Of a stretch of 64,000 nt of DNA, positions 49,100 through 58,622 are shown in pieces. The stretch comes from Nageia nagi (taxonomy: Eukaryota > Pinophyta), in contig JBITNC010000001.1 in the NCBI GenBank assembly GCA_050084985.1, forward strand, positions 1,116,001-1,180,000. The letters are read 5' to 3'. Numbering within the stretch: position 1 is the first letter of the stretch; each line of letters begins with the position of its first letter. The translations under genes and the position numbers were made by a program. Under the pieces are notes generated by a model. The model was not told the DNA's origin, searched no databases, and worked only from the letters and a program-made list of their open reading frames with translations.

Positions 49100-49500
49100 T
49101 TCCTTGCCCAATCTTCAACAATGTTTTAAGATTGTGATTGATGCTAGTGACTATTCCATGGGATTTATCTTATTGTAGAATATAGGTTTGATATGTTACC
49201 ATTCAAAGATGTTTAGTGGTGTAGTAAGAAAATACCCTACATATGATAAAGAGTTAAATGCATTGGTTCAAACTATTAAAAAATGAAAACATTATTTCAT
49301 GGGAAAAGATACTACTATTCATACTAATCATCAAACTTTATAGTATTTGAAATCACAATCTAAGTTACAATAAACTAGGCACTTTCATTGGATGGGATTT
49401 TTGCAACAATTCTATTTGGTGATCAAGTATAAAAATGATACTCACAACTAGTTAGTGGATATGCTTTCTTGACATCTAATTTCTATATTTGGAATAATTC
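49100..49500 (+). pseudogene. E5 RNase H
   Basis: IVIDASDYSMGF (about 49130-49165), PTYDKELNALV (about 49235-49268), HYFMGKDTTIHTNHQTL and RHFHWMGFLQQF. Stops near 49176 and 49286 break it. It matches E4 RNase H residue by residue, with the late Asp changed to Asn (HTNH for HIDH). Confidence 0.82.
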
Positions 49501-49539
49501 TTTAAAATATTTCTTTGGTTCATGAAGGTTAAAAAGAAC

Positions 49540-50270
49540 AATATATTGAAGATCCTAATTTTAAGGAAGTCTATCAGAGACTACTTCAAGGTCACAATGA
49601 TGGTAATGTTGACTATCATGTGCATGATGATTTTCTTTTTCACTTGTTAAAATTTTTGTTTTTATTAGTGACTAAAATCATCTCATATGAGAATCATCCA
49701 CTTCTTGCATAGTAATAAATTTTGGTGTTGTTAAAACTTTTGCTAACTTACAATGTTATTGTTATTGGCCTATAATGAAGAACATGTATCCAAGTATATT
49801 AGAGGTTGTGTGCTATGCATTGTAAACAAACCAAGTAACAGGAAGCTTAGTCTCTACATGCCTTTACCAATTCCTGTATGACCATGGAAGAGTATTTCTA
49901 TAGATTTTGTAGGTGTTTTTACTTATTCAAAAAGAGGTTATGATTACTTATTTATATTTTTTGATCATTTTAGTAACATGTATTTTGATGCCATGTAAAA
50001 AGATGACAACATGATGAGATGCAGCTAATCTTTCCTTTGAAAATGTATAGGTTCATTTTAGTCCTACTTCTATTATTTTAGATAGGGATTCCAGATTTCT
50101 TGGGAAGTTTTGGACATCTTTGTGGGAGAATATGGATACCAAGTTAAAGATAAGTACTACATTTCCTCCATAAAAAAAATGAAAAAATAGAAGCGATAAA
50201 TAGAACTATGGTACATCTTTTGAGAGATTATTATGGAAAGCATACCAAGTCTTGGGATGAACATTTGGGC
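49540..50270 (+). pseudogene. E5 integrase, N-terminal and core part
   Basis: YIEDPNFKEVYQRLLQG opens the zinc-binding region (49540-49590). NFGVVKTFANLQCYCYWP lies near 49720-49775, the SIDFVGVF core strand near 49895-49920, and ILDRDSRFLGKFWTSLWE (50075-50130) holds the second Asp. KSWDEHLG follows at about 50249-50270. E6 interrupts the gene here, within the TGGGC target. Stops and small frame changes are present. Confidence 0.82.
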
Positions 50271-50788
50271 TAATAGAACTAATCCTAAATGACTAAATTC
50301 CTCTTCTTCCAACATCTCATGAAAGCTCTCCAAAACATCATCACAATAGCATAAACACAATAGCTAATCTCACAAAGTTGATACCAATATAAATATCAAC
50401 ACTATTCTCAAAGAGCACTCTCTTACAAAAACTCTTTCTCACTTCTCCTAACAATCCTAGAGCATAAATTTTCTATAAATTTGAGTGAGTAATCTCAAGT
50501 AGAGGGAACTCTATTTGTCAAAATCCTCCCTTTGATAACTTTTTTAACCAATGTATAATGTCATGACATGCATCATCCTTTTACTCAAGGGGCATGATCA
50601 TGAGGTGGAGTGTAGGATAAGTTACATTATTTTATTCATAAATACTTAAAAGGTATCTAGGGATACTTTTAAGTATTAGTGAATTTACATTACCATATTT
50701 ACTAAATACTTAAGGTATCTAGGATACCTTTAAGTATTCATGAATTTACATTAAGAGACCTTACAATAATGCATTATACATTCCAACA
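50271..50788 (-). repeat. E6 3' LTR
   Basis: 518 bp. On the minus strand TGTTGGAATG...AGTTCTATTA. The palindrome ATAATGCATTAT lies 11 bases inside the U3 end. It lacks ~40 bp present in the 5' LTR near 61693-61735. Confidence 0.9.
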
Positions 50789-50797
50789 CTCCCCCTT
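50789..50797 (-). other. E6 polypurine tract
   Basis: AAGGGGGAG on the minus strand, directly before the U3 end of the 3' LTR. Confidence 0.85.
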
Positions 50798-50820
50798 AAT
50801 ACAATATTAGGGTAGAGAAA

Positions 50821-52189
50821 TGATCTGTAAACCCTACTATAGGATTTAATTTTGATCTTTACACTTTATTCATTTAGTACTTATAGAAATAAAAATACAC
50901 ACCAAATAAAAACCACACAAAATGATGTACAAACATAGTTACCTTGGTTTGATCAATGTTGTCTACATCTAGAAAATAGCTATCCATTATTGTAGATTCT
51001 ATTTTACAATGTCACTTGTATGATCCTTCTTACTTCACTCTTTGGTTTGTCAAAATTGAATCACATGATCACTGTAGGCTCTCCATTGAATCCCTTTCTT
51101 GAAGATGACTCTCTTTTCAACAAAAGTACTTGAGCATAGTTCCATGTCTCTTTTCCTAGGATGACATATTTAGAACTACTCTTTTTCTTTTTCTTTTCAT
51201 CATGGTGATTATGTCATCCACACCATGGCAATAATCTTGTCCATAATTTTTTTCTTCTATGCAAGCTTAAAATGCACCTCCAATATTACTCTCATGGTTT
51301 TGTTATTTTCCATATAGTTTACAATAAAATGGATTCTTGTACATTATTTTTAAACCTACATTAACTCACTCACCTTGGAAGAAAATCCACACTAAAGGAC
51401 TTAACATTTTTCATACTCCATGTTTCCTTTTATAACATTAAGGGATTACGAATTTGGAGTTTATGGTTACATGGTGATAAGATAATATTTGTTATTTTTC
51501 CTCCTTTAAAATATGCTATCTCATACTCATAATAATAATATCCCTTATTTGTATTCATATATCATTATTTTGGCCTCATATGGTTATATTCTCATATCTT
51601 TTTGGATTTTGCAAAACTATCAAAACTACTTTTGGTTCCATTTTGGCATGACCATAATTCTGAATGTCATGAAATTTTATCCAATTTTTTTTGGATATAA
51701 GTAGCTTAATTGGTTCAAATTTAATGCTTTAAATCCTTATTGGTAGCTCCAAGCATCATCATCAAGTTTGCCTCTGATGCAAATTTGCACCTAGCTGCTG
51801 CCAAAATTTTGACCAAGTCATGAACACAAAATAATAATTTACTAGTTTATGAGCACCATAAATTTAAAGTATTTAATACAAATGAATTCAAAGTTTACCC
51901 ACATGTTCATCATAATATGATATACCAATTATTCAAATTTCAAGCTATGAATCCACCTGAGCTAATTCTGGTGAATCCATCAATAGAGCCTTTCATGCAT
52001 ATTTACAATGTTTATATTTAACTCCAAATTTTGAAGAGCCATAACTTACAAACCATAGCTCCTTTTTATTTTTTGTTTGAAGCATTAGAATCATGGAAGA
52101 GATCTCTTAAATATGGAAGAGAATAATCAATAAAATTAAGAACTTGAAAAATCACCTTTTTTTAAGACTCCAAAATCCCTTTCGAATCA
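50821..52189 (-). repeat. E7 3' LTR
   Basis: From TGATCTGTAAACCC to TTTCGAATCA on the plus strand, collinear with 52683-54062. A GATCAATGTTGTCTACATCTAG block near 50958-50980 resembles the R-U5 block of E4 (CCCGATGTGGCCTACATCTAG). Confidence 0.88.
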
Positions 52190-52202
52190 CTCGTCCCATT
52201 TT
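52190..52202 (-). other. E7 polypurine tract
   Basis: AAAATGGGACGAG on the minus strand, adjoining the 3' LTR. Less pure than the E3 and E4 tracts. Confidence 0.6.
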
Positions 52203-52663
52203 ATGGGCTTTTGGTCCCACAAAAGCCTTGGGATCAAAATAATGAAAAAAATAATCCTCACACATAAAGATCAACTTCTTATATCACCTTCTTGAATTTA
52301 CCCATAAATATGTATTCGCTTGGCCTTTTCAAGTACATCACTTTGCATTCTCATAGAATCAAGAGTAAAAGAATATTCACTTCCAACACAACCACCTTAG
52401 TCATCACAATTGTTGAGAAGATGGGCCCTTATTCTCTCACTAGAATTCATGTCAAGATAATTTCATTATGGAAATATTTTATCAAATACTAATGAAAATT
52501 GCTAACTTCAAAATGAAAATTTACCTCAATCTTGCATGCTTTCAAACTGTGAATCCAATCCGTCAGATCAGGTTCTCTTAACTCCAAAGTAGGCACAACA
52601 TTGAAATTTATGAACAAAACACTCATTATTTTTTTGAACAAGCTCCATTAGTTCCCAAAAAAT
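52203..52663 (-). other. E7 internal region, non-coding
   Basis: About 460 bp between purine tract and primer site. No gag, pol or ORF-X similarity seen. It may contain packaging signals; nothing identifies them. Confidence 0.6.
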
Positions 52664-52679
52664 AATCGCTTTGATACCA
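52664..52679 (-). other. E7 primer-binding site
   Basis: TGGTATCAAAGCGATT on the minus strand, three bases from the 5' LTR. It matches the iMet-type site with one G-to-A change. Confidence 0.85.
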
Positions 52680-52682
52680 ACT

Positions 52683-54062
52683 TGATTCATAAACCCTACT
52701 TCAGGATTTAATTTAGATCTTCACACTTTGTTCATTTTAGTGCTTACAAAAATAAAAATGCACACTAAATCAAAAATACACATAGTTACCCTGGTTTGAT
52801 TGATGTGGTCTACATCTAGCAAACAACTATCCATTATTGTAGATTCAATTTTACAATATCACTTGTATGATCCTTCTTACTTCACTCATTTATTTATCAA
52901 AGCCAAAGCACATGATCATTGTAGGCTCTCCACTGAATCCCTTTCTTGAAGATGACTCTCTTTTCAATGAAAGTACTTGAGCATAGTTCCATGACTCTTT
53001 TACTGGGATGATATATTTAGAACTACTCTTTGTATTTTTCTTTTCATCATGGTGATTATGTTTTTCCACTTCTTTCTCCATGGCAATAATCTTATCCATA
53101 TTTTGTTTTTTCTTCTATGCAAGCTTAAAATGCACTTCCAATATTACTCTCATGGTTTTGTTATTTGCCATAGATTTTACAATAAAATGGAGTCTTCTAC
53201 ATTTTTTTCAAACCTACACTAACTCGCTCTCCTGGGAGGAAATCCACACTAAAGGAATTAACATTTTTCATACTCCATGTTCACTTTTATAACATTAAGG
53301 GATTACAAATTTGGAGTTTATGGTTACATGGTGATAAGATAATATTTGTTATTTTTCTTCCTATACAATATGCTATATCATACTCACAACAATAATCTCT
53401 CTCATTTGTATTCCTATAGAATTGTTTTGGCCTCACATGGTTATATTCTCCTATCTATTTGGATTTTACAAAACTATCAAAATTGCTTTTGGTTCTATTT
53501 TGGCATGACCACAACTTCATGACCATAATTCTAAATGTCATGAAATTTTATTCATATATTCATGGATATAATTATATTAATTGGTTTAAATTTCATGCTT
53601 TAAATCCTTATTGGCAGTTCCAAGCATCATCATCAAGTTTGCCTCCAATGCAGATTTGCACCTAGCTATAGTCAAAATTTTGACTAAGTCATGAACATAG
53701 AATGATAATTTACCAATTTGTGAGTGCCATAAATTTAAATTATTTAATCTAAATTATTTAAAATTTTAACCACATATTCAAAATAATATGAGGTACCAAT
53801 TATTCAAATTTCAAGCTATGAATCCACCCAAGCTTCTTTTGGTGAATCCATCAATATAGAATTTCATCCATATTTTGCAATTTTTATATTTAACTCCAAA
53901 TTTTGAAAAGCTATAACTTACAAACCATGGTTCCATTTTATTTTCTATTTGAAGCATTGGAATGATGGAAGAGAGATTTTCAATATGGAAGAGAATAATT
54001 AACAAAATTAATAACTTGAAAACTCACCTTTTTTTTAAGACTCCGAAATCCCTTTCGGATCG
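52683..54062 (-). repeat. E7 5' LTR
   Basis: 1,380 bp. The U3 end on the minus strand has the inverted repeat TCCGAAA-GGGA-TTTCGGA near 54041-54058. An open frame on the minus strand (52890-53099) encodes a short Lys/Glu/Ser-rich peptide that is frameshifted in the other LTR; its origin is unknown. Confidence 0.88.
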
Positions 54063-54067
54063 AGCAA

Positions 54068-54745
54068 AGAGAAGAGAAGAAAGAAAGAGTTATCCTCCAT
54101 TGAAATACAATCAAATATGAGAACATTTATATATTTTATAAATAAATACTATCTTATATTTAGTCTCATTACATTACCATTTGATAAAATTATTTTCAAT
54201 ACAATCATTAATTGAAACTAGTTTCATTGTACAAAGTAGTCATTTAACAATAAGTTGATATGATAAGCCTCCATGAGCCTATCCATTCAAAGTAGGTAAC
54301 ATGCACTCTTAAGAAGAAAAATTCAATATATAATTAGCTCATAAATAATATCAATCAAATGCATCATATAATTATTCATATCAATATAAGATAAATGAAT
54401 CAAGTAATGCCATCCATAAACTGATCAATGGTGCACTATAAGTCATAATAAATATGCCAAGACAATACTTATAGTTGTCAACTATATAAAACATGTTTTG
54501 ATCAACATAAAAAATAAAGCATAACCAAATAGTGCCAAAATGCATATACTAATTCCTCACATATTGATAATTGAACCAGTGCTAGCAGAAGCCATCATAT
54601 ACTTAAAAAATATATAACTAATTTCTCACATGGAGTTAACTAACCATGAATGCATATATTAAAATATCAATACTATATAATAAAAAATATCCCTAGGGAT
54701 GAAGTTATGATAACAAACATGAATTCAACAAGAATTAAACCTTCA
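54068..54745 (-). other. E6 3' untranslated region
   Basis: AT-rich sequence between the end of E6 RT-RNase H and E7. No domain. A CTCCCCCTT tract at 54747-54755 resembles a second purine tract on the minus strand, near the expected pol stop. Confidence 0.55.
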
Positions 54746-56340
54746 CTCCCCCTTGAGGGTAACTTTACCAACCCAATATATTCCTTAAGTTTGTAGAACG
54801 AATCTTCAAGAAGGGGCTTGGAGAACAAATCAACAGAGTTTAGAAATAATGGATAATACTACAATTGAAAGATACCATCCAAAATCTTCTCCCTGATAAA
54901 ATGTGCTTGGATTTCAACATATTTTATTCTCTAATGGAAAATAAGATTCTTTACCAAAATAATATCTGACTAATTATCTAAAGAAATCTAATATGGGTGA
55001 GCTTTCTCATACCTAATATTTTTGAGAAGATGCCTCAATCAAATATCTTCCTATGTTGTAACTGACATGGCTCAATATTCTACCTTTATGGTGGAGAGAA
55101 TCATAGTAGGATGATTCTTGGAAGCCTAAGAGATAGCACTAAAACCAATGCTAATCTCATAAGGAAAGGTTGATTTCCTATCATCTCTATATTCCCCATA
55201 GTCAGAATCTAAGAATCTCGAGATAAAAAATGAGGGCAACTTGGAATAATTGAGAGCAAGATCCTTTGTTCCTCCAACATACCTCAAGATTTACTTAATA
55301 ATATTACGATGCTCAACATATGATTTTTGTATAAATTATGCCATAAGATTTACTACAAAGGAAATATATAGCCTGGAGATAGTCAAATGAAGAAGATTAC
55401 CAATTAGATTTTTATAAGTCATAGCATCTTCCAATTAAGAGTTGAACCTAAGAAATAGAGTGATTCCAAGAGAAACTAAGATCGCAATAAGTTTGCACTC
55501 CTCCATTCCAAACTTTTGCAATATATATGAGATATACTTAGATTGACTAAGATAGGTACAATCCTTGTATTGGTACACTTACATATCAAGGTAGTAGTGC
55601 AAGAGACCAAGATCAGCCATTTCAAATATTATCTTAAGTTTGGATATACACTCTTATATTATTTAAATATTATTCCTTATGATCAAAAGATCATCCACAT
55701 AGAGAAAATCAAGAACAAGTCTTATCCCTGATTGAGCACATATAGATCTATATCGAAGAAACACTTAAAAAATCTAATATCCTTAAAGTATCTTGAAATA
55801 GTTTTTTACCAAGCTCTAGGTACTTGCTTAAATCCATACAAGGACTTCTTTAGCTTGCACATAAATGATTCTTTGCCTTCCACAACAAACCCTTCTAATT
55901 TATTCATGTAGATCTCCACGTATAAGTCATCATTGAGAAAAGGCACACTCTTGACATCAAGTTGAAAAAATTATATCCCTAAGTTGCTAAAAGAGAAAGG
56001 GTTAACCTAATTGTGGGAATCTTTTCTATTGGAATAAATATTTTCTCATAATCAACTTCATATTTCTAATTGAAACCCTTGGCTACTGTCCTTGTCTTGT
56101 ATTTTTCAATTCTCGAATTGAATTGTATTTGACCTTATAAATACACTTATTACCAATCACATTCCATTTATTAGGATAGAAAATTGAATCCCAAGTTTAA
56201 CTTTTTATTAGAGCCTCATACTCCACTTTCATAACTTCCATCTACCACTTGTGCTTTGAAGATTCCTTGAATGATGAGGGCTCATTCTTGCTATTAATTT
56301 TAAAAAATAAAGATTTGTTTAAGATCATACTTCTCATTAT
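54746..56340 (-). pseudogene. E6 reverse transcriptase-RNase H
   Basis: Minus strand, copia type. Early RT is badly broken (56000-56200). The catalytic box YVDD is intact at 55690-55701 within FLYVDDLLI. Then MADLGLLHYYLDM, YLSQSKYI and LIGNLLHLT (55380-55640), and RNase H segments DSDYGEYRDDRKST, VEYxAMS and KYVEIQAHFIREKI (54890-55210), the last matching the conserved HI(D)I(R)YHFIRE motif with changes. It ends near KLPSRGS (54760). Many stops and frameshifts. Confidence 0.85.
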
Positions 56341-56394
56341 CCTTTGTGTTGGAGAATTTTTCTAATGAGGTGACTTATCTACATTGATATCCAT

Positions 56395-57300
56395 CTAATT
56401 ATGTGCAATAGAAGAGTAATCAAGATCATCTAGGTCCTCATAAGAAGCAGATTCCTCAAGAAGTTCATTGAACTTTACATCCCTTGAGATGAACACTACT
56501 CTAGAGAAAGGAGAATAGAACCTGTAACCTCTATGTTGACCATTATAGCCCATAAAAATGCACTTTTTAGATCTTTTATCCATATTTATTTCTTTTATAA
56601 AAAATAATAAAGGCATAAGCATCACAAACAAAAAAATTTCATGTCTTTTATCCATATTCTTTCTATTCCATGCCTCATACAAGTTTTTTCCTTCCACTTC
56701 TTTCATAGGGTACCTATTCAGGGTGTAGAGCATAGTGCTTACAACTTTAACCCATAAGAAACTAAGGATATTTCCCAACATGTGTCTCATCATTTCTTGA
56801 ATGGTCTTATTCTTTCTTTAAGAAATACCATTTTGCTGAGGGGCATAAGGGATTATGAACTACCTCTTAATCCCATGTTTGGCATAATAGTCATTGAACT
56901 CATTGCTATTATATTCATCCCCATTATTAGATCTCAAGATATTGATTTTGAAGTTAGATTGATTTTTAGCTAAAGCTTTAAAATCTTCAAACTTGTCAAA
57001 GGTTTTATCCTTTTGCTCTAGAAGATAACCAAATTTCATCTTACTAAATTTATCAATGAAGGTCAATATATAAGATGCTCCTCCAAGAGACTTAGTCTAA
57101 AATGGACCCATCAAATCTAAATGCACAAGCTGAAGAGATAGTGTTACCCTTGTTATCTTATCTTTCTTAATTTTTTTCCTATTCATCTTGCATAGTATGC
57201 ACTTCTCACAAAGGCCAATTATGGGTGATATCGAAAGCAAAGCTTCCATAAGTTTTTGATTTTTCATGATTTGAATCATTTTATGGTTAAGATGGCCTAA
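56395..57300 (-). pseudogene. E6 integrase
   Basis: Minus strand. A pre-integrase HHCC-like segment ends in CEKCILCKM (57190-57215). The core begins LQLVHLDLMGPF (57097-57135) with the first Asp, then FIDKFSKMKFGYLL (about 57020-57060), ILRSNNGDEYNSNEF (about 56895-56945; catalytic Asp as NNGDE) and a Glu-bearing region near 56770-56830 broken by a stop. The frame 56395-56793 continues with VKVVSTMLYTLNRYP, KKCIFMGYNG and VFISRDVKFNE, the standard copia integrase C-terminus. Classification is firm. Confidence 0.9.
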
Positions 57301-57431
57301 TAATGATGCTAAAGATTTCCCCTAGAGTAAACATTTGTAGCAAGGTACATCTTTGTTGGTGCTTGATCCATAATGTAAAGATCATCTTTCACTAATCCTT
57401 TTACCAAAGTGGTAAGTACCTTCTTCATGCA

Positions 57432-57670
57432 CTAGGAGTGTGAGTTAAACTCGAATGAGTACCTTTTCCTTGCAACTTGAATTATAGAAAGAAGGTTCAT
57501 AGTGAGTTTAGGAACATAGAGCAAATTTTCAAGAACCTTTCCTTTCAACAACACACTACCAATACCTTGAAATTCAATTGTTGAATTATCATTTATCACA
57601 ATCATATCTTTTCTATACTTATGAAAAATTTTAAACTTAGCTTTTTCAAAATACATGTGATTTATGCATC
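57432..57670 (-). pseudogene. E6 protease C-terminal region
   Basis: Minus strand. VINDNSTIEFQGIGSVLL and VLENLLYVPKLTMNLLSI match the G-x-G-x-V ... L.VP.L..NLLS block after the copia protease active site. The D-S/T-G itself was not located; the upstream frame is interrupted near 57660-57690. Confidence 0.82.
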
Positions 57671-57689
57671 TAAAGTCAACAATCTAATC

Positions 57690-58622
57690 ATTCAAGAAAG
57701 TGTGCAACTTGAAGTAAAGACCACAAATAGAATGATATTTCTTATTCTTCTTCTTATCTTTAATTTTTTTTTTTTTTAGATCATTTCCCACCTTGTTCTT
57801 TATTTTTCTCATAGCAATCATATTCCTTGTGATCATAGATGCCACAAAAATTACAACTATCATCAAACATGGCTTTAGATTTGCTTTACTTATCATGGCC
57901 ATTATGTTATTTATTTCCACTTTTCTTGAAATCCTTTTTCAAAGCATGGGAATACTTCTTTTAGATATTGAACTTCTTTTTGAAGTGAGTGTTCATTGGC
58001 CCAAGTACCATAGGATGCTATTTAGGATTAAATATCAAAAACATTTTGTTAAATATTTTCTTGTGTTTCAGAAGAAGCCTTGAAATATTTTCCAAGGAGA
58101 ACACTTCATCATAATAGACCTTTATCTCAATGACTATTATGAAGAGATTGAATTTAATAGAGAGGCTTTGAAGGATGATGAACATCATAAACTCATTGTT
58201 GATCTAATTGTAACCATACCCCATAAGTTGGGTCCTAAGATCAATAATCTTGTTCAACTATATTATAATACTTTTATTTTCCTCTTGACATTATTGTAAT
58301 AAATTTTGAAGAATAGTGAACCTCCTGAAGAATTTGATTCTGAGGTACATTTTTTTAGCCTATCCCAAGCTTCCTTTATAGAGTTTGAAGAAGATGTCAT
58401 AAGAAAGAATTAATTTAAAACTATAAGAAAGATCATGGAGGTTGTAAACTCATTCTTTATATTTTAAGCATCAAGTGCCTTCTCATTTTGTAGAGCAACT
58501 TGATTTTAATTTATGATTTACTATAATTTCCATGCTTAGAGATTTGCTTTCATCTTAGGTTCCCAAATACCATAGTTGGAACCATCTAGAATGTGCTTGG
58601 GTGAAGAATAATCTCCCATTTG
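57690..58622 (-). pseudogene. E6 gag
   Basis: Minus strand, starting near 58622 with an MGDYSS-like segment in one frame, then LDGSNYGIWEPKM (about 58540-58590), the copia gag opening motif. A CX2CX4HX4C knuckle is complete at 57814-57855 (CNFC-GIYD-H-KEYD-C). Between them are helical, charged segments with several stops. The frame 57793-58083 on the other strand is a shadow. Confidence 0.8.

Larger units (their letters stand above)
50821..54062 (-). mobile_element. E7: coding-poor LTR element, TRIM-like layout
   Basis: Two LTRs (50821-52189, 1,369 bp; 52683-54062, 1,380 bp) enclose only 493 bp. Ends are TGATTC/GAATCA-type. The internal region has an iMet-type PBS at one end and a purine tract at the other, so both replication sites remain but no gag-pol does. 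Flanks AGAAA (50816-50820) and AGCAA (54063-54067) differ at one base. The element lies 32 bp from the E6 3' LTR. LTR length is more like a LARD and internal length more like a TRIM. LTR-end similarity to E4 suggests dependence on an E4/E5-type relative. Confidence 0.85.

Noticed and set aside
54747-54755. Second CTCCCCCTT purine-tract-like site in E6
   Set aside because: No LTR start follows it; the tract at 50789-50797 directly abuts the 3' LTR and is the functional candidate.
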